Of a DNA stretch of 64,000 nucleotides, positions 59,628-64,000 are shown piece after piece. Position numbers and translations under genes: made by a program. The stretch is taken from the NCBI GenBank assembly GCA_959347315.1, contig OY365807.1, positions 7,909,415 to 7,973,414 on the forward strand, in the 5' to 3' direction. Below the pieces are notes generated by a model. That model saw only the letters and a program-made list of their open reading frames with translations. It was not told the origin of the DNA and made no database searches. This DNA is from Bimastos eiseni. Lineage: Eukaryota > Annelida > Clitellata > Crassiclitellata > Lumbricidae. Each line of letters begins with the position of its first letter. Within the stretch, counting starts at the first letter, position 1.

Positions 59628-59827
59628 CAGGGGTGTAACAAGCGGGGGGCAGAGGGGCACTCCCAAATCGGTTCATTTTATGTTTATCAAATGGCATTTT
59701 AAGATTACCTTTGTTAAAATAATTTGTGCCCCCCTCATTCTTCAAATTTCTGGGGGGGCAAAATTTAAAAAGTGGCAATATTTTATAAATAATGCCCCCC
59801 ACTTTTTAAAACCTTGTTACACCTCTG
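59628..59827. mobile_element. Complete hAT-type MITE with 8 bp target duplication
   Basis: A 200 bp element has terminal inverted repeats CAGGGGTGTAACAAG (59628-59642) and, inverted, CAGAGGTGTAACAAG (59813-59827), one mismatch in 15. It is flanked on both sides by the direct 8 bp duplication CAAGAAAC (59620-59627 and 59828-59835). An 8 bp duplication with CAG-gGGTGT termini is characteristic of hAT transposons. It has no coding capacity. Removing it and one duplication restores the host repeat (...GTGCCAAGAAACCCGTT...). Confidence 0.88.
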
Positions 59828-60239
59828 CAAGAAACCCGTTATGAAATGCACCGAGAGTTTGAAGAACTGACAGCACAAGGTGATCGTTTATATAGGGAAA
59901 ATCTTACTGTCAAAGGACAACAAAATAATCACAAGTATAGCTGGTATAGAATTAGATACAGAAATACTAGACATTATTGGTCGGTTTCTAATGTGGCCAA
60001 TTGCATTTGTTTACAATGCAGGTCGCGAGGTAAGAACTACTTTGTCCCGCCATCAATTGTCTTAAACTTTTTGGTGTTTTTTAAATTTATTATAAGAGAT
60101 TCTCGTGTTTTCCAGAATAAAATACTGCACACATAATTGACGTTCTGTTAAAATATCTAGTATACCTAATTCTGACCAAAAAGTTCTTTCGGTAGAAGCA
60201 GAAACATATCTTCGGCATTCCTAAAATGGTTATTCCAAA

Positions 60240-60450
60240 TATAGGAAAGAAACTCAAAATTAAAGAAAACTACTCTAGACACAGGAAAGGTCCAACGAAG
60301 CCAGGAAAGCTACTCTGGATATGGAAAAGATACTCTAAATCGAGAAGATGTAATCTTCAAAATACAGGAAATGTGAGCTAACTCCAAATTCAGGAAAGAT
60401 ACTCTAAATACGGGAGAGTTACTTCAAATGCAGGTGATGTATACTCCAAA
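60240..60450 (+). repeat. Degenerate ~28 bp intronic repeat
   Basis: CAGGAAAGATACTCTAAATA and variants (CAGGAAAGCTACTCTGGATA, GGAAAAGATACTCTAAATCG) recur about seven times in the intron before the TM5 exon. Confidence 0.65.
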
Positions 60451-61102
60451 ACCGATTCCTCGAATATTCATCGAAAGCAAAAGGTCTACGGATAATTATT
60501 TCAATGAATAACGCACAAGCTTTTCGTGTTACAGGTTTAGAAAAATCGTTTTTACATATTTCCTGAATATTCAGCACATACGACTTCTGAATTAAAAATC
60601 AAATCGATGTAGCACGATTTTATAGCGCAAGAACATAAGACAGTGTGCGCGAGGTGGGTGGAACCGGCATCATGGAGAGAAGTCATTGGTTTCAAAACAG
60701 TCTACAAGAAGTCACGAATTGACTGCGAGACCAAGACCGAGACCAAGACATGAAAATTAATAACCTCTCTCGATACAATATACAACTCCGGCTAACACGA
60801 CCCCAATACGGCAATGCGGAGTTGAGTCACACGCATTTAAGGTAGATGCCAACGGCCCTGACACCCATAGAATGTCCTTAGGCACTAAATAGTTGCATTG
60901 CGTCACCACCGGATGGCGTGGTATTCCACTAAAGGTCAGTCGCCCACGTACCAACCAGGCCCTGCGATGATTAACTTCACTCTACCTGCCAAGAAGTTCT
61001 AAGCTTTCTCTCAGTCGACGCTACATAGTGTCGAGAAATTATTTTTACTGCGATGCATCGTCTAATTATTGTCTTGTTGTCTATCATCGACATTTATCGT
61101 AG

Positions 61103-61277
61103 GTATACATGACGGTCATAGCAACGGTGCTGTTCGTGATTCCTGCTCTCATCATAACCACCTGCTACCTGATCATCATCTACGTCATTTGGACGAAGTC
61201 GAAGTTGCTCGAAGTTCCGGTTCAATCAGTACGCGCGCCAACGACAAGTGCTCGTCTGCTCTGGCGTCGCAATACAG
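61103..61277 (+). CDS. NPSR/CCAP-type GPCR, TM5 and start of intracellular loop 3 exon
   Basis: The exon starts VYMTVIATVLFVIPALIITT and continues CYLIIIYVIWTKSKLLE. It contains the TM5 Pro (FVIPAL) and Tyr (IIIY) positions, and IWTKSK corresponds to IWSKS/IWIKSK in related receptors. The rest (PVQSVRAPTTSARLLWRRNT) is a basic third intracellular loop. The acceptor is atcgtag, ending at 61102, and the donor is gtatgt at 61278. It holds 58 codons plus one base. A family member should continue with a short Ser/Arg-rich segment, then TM6 and TM7. I find no such exon before 64000, so the gene runs off the right edge. The donor is directly followed by a 19 bp tandem array whose unit resembles this exon-intron junction, and two further donor-like sites occur in its first copies (61316 and 61335). 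Confidence 0.92.
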
Positions 61278-63172
61278 GTATGTATCGGCATTACAGATAT
61301 GCATCAGCAATACAGGTATGCATCAGCAATACAGGTATGCATCAGCAATACAGATATGCTTCAGTAATACAAATATGCATCAGCAATACAGATATGCTTC
61401 AGTAATACAAATATGCATCAGCAATACAGATATGCATCAGCAATACAGATATGCATCAGCAATACAGATATGCTTCAGTAATACAGATATGCATCAGCAA
61501 TACAGATATGCTTCAGTAATACAAATATGCTTCAGTAATACAAATATGCTTCAGTAATACAAATATGCTTCAGTAATACAAATATGCTTCAGTAATACAA
61601 ATATGCATCAGTAATACAAATATGCTTCAGTAATACAAATATGCATCAGTAATACAAATATGCTTCAGTAATACAAATATGCTTCAGTAATACAAATATG
61701 CATCAGTAATACAAATATGCTTCAGTAATACAAATATGCTTCAGTAATACAAATATGCATCAGTAATATAAATATGCTTCAGCAATACAGATATGCTTCA
61801 GTAATACAAATATGCATCAGCAATACAGATATGCTTCAGTAATACAAATATGCATCAGTAATACAAATATGCATCAGCAATACAGATATGCTTCAGTAAT
61901 ACAAATATGCATCAGTAATACAGATATGCTTCAGTAATACAAATATGCATCAGTAATACAAATATGCTTCAGTAATACAGATATGCTTCAGTAATACAAA
62001 TATGCATCAGTAATACAAATATGCTTCAGCAATACAGATATGCTTCAGTAATACAAATATGCATCAGTAATACAAATATGCTTCAGTAATACAAATATGC
62101 ATCAGTAATACAGATATGCATCAGCAATATAGATATGCATCAGCAATATAGATATGCATCAGTAATACAAATATGCATCAGCAATACAGATATGCTTCAG
62201 TAATACAAATATGCATCAGCAATACAGATATGCGTCAGCAATACAAATATGCATCAGTAATACAAATATGCATCAGCAATACAGATATGCTTCAGTAATA
62301 CAGATATGCATCAGTAATACAAATATGCTTCAGTAATACAAATATGCATCAGTAATACAAATATGCTTCAGTAATACAAATATGCTTCAGTAATACAAAT
62401 ATGCATCAGTAATACAAATATGCTTCAGTAATACAAATATGCATCAGTAATACATATATGCTTCAGTAATACAAATATGCTTCAGTAATACAAATATGCA
62501 TCAGTAATACAAATATGCTTCAGTAATACAAATATGCTTCAGTAATACAAATATGCATCAGTAATACAAATATGCATCAGCAATACAGATATGCTTCAGT
62601 AATACAAATATGCATCAGCAATACAGATATGCTTCAGTAATACAAATATGCATCAGTAATACAAATATGCTTCAGTAATACAAATATGCATCAGCAATAC
62701 AGATATGCTTCAGTAATACAAATATGCATCAGCAATACAGATATGCATCAGCAATATAGATATGCATCAGCAATATAGATATGCATCAGTAATACAAATA
62801 TGCATCAGCAATACAGATATGCTTCAGTAATACAAATATGCATCAGTAATACAGATATGCTTCAGTAATACAAATATGCATCAGCAATACAGATATGCTT
62901 CAGTAATACAAATATGCATCAGCAATACAGATATGCTTCAGTAATACAAATATGCATCAGCAATACAGATATGCATCAGCAATATAGATATGCATCAGCA
63001 ATACAGATATGCTTCAATAATACAAATATGCATCAGCAATACAGATATGCATCAGCAATATAGATATGCATCAGCAATACAGATATGCTTCAATAATACA
63101 AATATGCATCAGCAATACAGATATGCATCAGCAATATAGATATGCATCAGCAATATAGATATGCATCAGCTC
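61278..63172 (+). repeat. 19 bp minisatellite, about 100 copies, starting at a splice donor
   Basis: The unit is CATCAGCAATACAGATATG. Three positions are dimorphic and tend to change together: cAt/cTt, cagCaa/cagTaa, acaG/acaA. The array starts at the donor of the TM5 exon, whose junction AATACAG|GTATG is itself a unit-like sequence, and runs for 1.9 kb. The first units contain two more AATACAG|GTATG sites, with GT at 61316 and 61335. Later copies carry acaGAtatg or acaAAtatg and lack the GT. Confidence 0.95.
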
Positions 63173-63569
63173 ACCTGATGGATTTTTAAACCAAGATTAA
63201 ACAGATCACACGCTCCGCTGGTTCGCTCGTATTGAGTGACTCCTGACATATGAAATCCTTGATAGCAAACTGATGTTTATCCTCGCCGTTGTTGATATTT
63301 GAGATGATGAATCCTTTCTGCGTATGATGGAAGTGAGCGATAATATCGGATTTGTTTGGTTGCTTTCGTTCCACTGATGATATTATTTATCACGGATTTT
63401 GTGTCCGTGTTGACGTTCGTTTACAGATCGCAAATTAGGAGTCTTTGTATCTATTACAACTCTCCACCTGTGGCCTTCCTATTGCATACATCTATGTATG
63501 CATACATTAATGCAAGACGTATGTAAACCGATGCATATGTATGTGCGAGTACATAGGTACGTAATGCAT

Positions 63570-63720
63570 GTATCCATGTATGTATGTATGTATGTATGTA
63601 TGTATGTATGTATGTATAGATGGATGTATGTATGTATGCATGTATGTATGTGTGTATGCATGTATGTATGTGTGTATGTATGTATGTATGTATGTACGTA
63701 TTGATGTATGTATGTATAGA
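63570..63720 (+). repeat. (TATG)n tetranucleotide array
   Basis: TATG units with GGATG, TGTG and CATG variants, the complement type of the 10985 array. Confidence 0.93.
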
Positions 63721-64000
63721 TTAAGTTACATAAGGCGGAGGTCTAAGTATTATCTTATGAGACCTTTCTTTCCTCGTCTCATTATTCAATGAATTACCTT
63801 GACATTTATTTTATTGAAATGTATACATAATGCATTCCATTCGTTGCTTATTCATGGATTCAAAAACTGTCTGCATCTGATTTGTTGACACCATTAACCT
63901 CGCCTAGATAACTAACCAATGGAGAACGAGAATTGAATTAAGTGACCGGACGCAGGATCAGCGACCTTCTCATTTTATATATCTCCTTCTGGCTTGAATT

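Noticed and set aside
61069..61557. 162-codon frame overlapping the TM5 exon
   Set aside because: It reads the exon in a different frame and then the minisatellite; the receptor frame is the supported one.
63427..63520. Acceptor TTTACAG at 63425 with compatible phase as the next receptor exon
   Set aside because: The translation (DRKLGVFVSITTLHLWPSYC) has no resemblance to the loop 3 to TM6 region and runs into a TATG repeat.

Overview
The window is eukaryotic, most likely from a marine invertebrate animal. The evidence is one conserved GPCR gene split by GT-AG introns, several decayed metazoan-type transposable elements, very abundant simple repeats, and the recurrent motif TAGGCCTAC (for example near 10895, 33103, 33178, 57630 and 58711). 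I recall that motif as common in invertebrate deuterostome and some fish intergenic DNA, so placing the source there is only an inference. I see no bacterial operon, CRISPR array or phage structure. Nearly all long open frames are by-products of stop-free simple repeats.

The one gene I can call firmly is on the + strand. Five exons (46047-46188, 48528-48631, 50476-50569, 58944-59092, 61103-61277) join in a single phase-consistent frame. They encode TM1 to the start of intracellular loop 3 of a class A peptide GPCR of the neuropeptide S receptor / crustacean cardioactive peptide receptor (NPSR/CCAPR) type. TM6, TM7 and the C-terminus must lie beyond position 64000. A possible N-terminal exon, weakly supported, sits about 30 kb upstream at 15455-15643.

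Region by region. 1-4 kb: anonymous DNA and a 1.35 kb CA/CAAA/CACGA satellite. 4.1-4.5 kb: a retrotransposon C-terminal remnant, followed by a diverged direct repeat pair (4936-5222 and 5904-6178). 7-19 kb: simple repeats, polypyrimidine and polypurine tracts, a G-quadruplex-prone block and a tRNA-derived SINE. 19.5-21.3 kb: a frameshifted transposase-like gene on the - strand. 21.5-34 kb: minisatellites, two copies of one SINE-like family, a 403 bp foldback element, and two adjacent retrotransposon C-terminal fragments on the - strand. 36.8-38.0 kb: a degraded coding-like stretch. 40-46 kb: GAT/AAT arrays and MITE-like repeats. 46-64 kb: the receptor gene. Its introns carry a 45 bp perfect inverted repeat, a 29 bp minisatellite, endonuclease and RT remnants, a 61 nt palindrome, a complete hAT-type MITE with an 8 bp target duplication, and a minisatellite of about 100 copies whose unit looks derived from the exon's own splice donor.

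No operon-like cooperation exists here. The genes are one host receptor and a population of mostly dead mobile elements. The most unusual structure is the exon 5 splice donor that has become the founder of a 1.9 kb tandem array.
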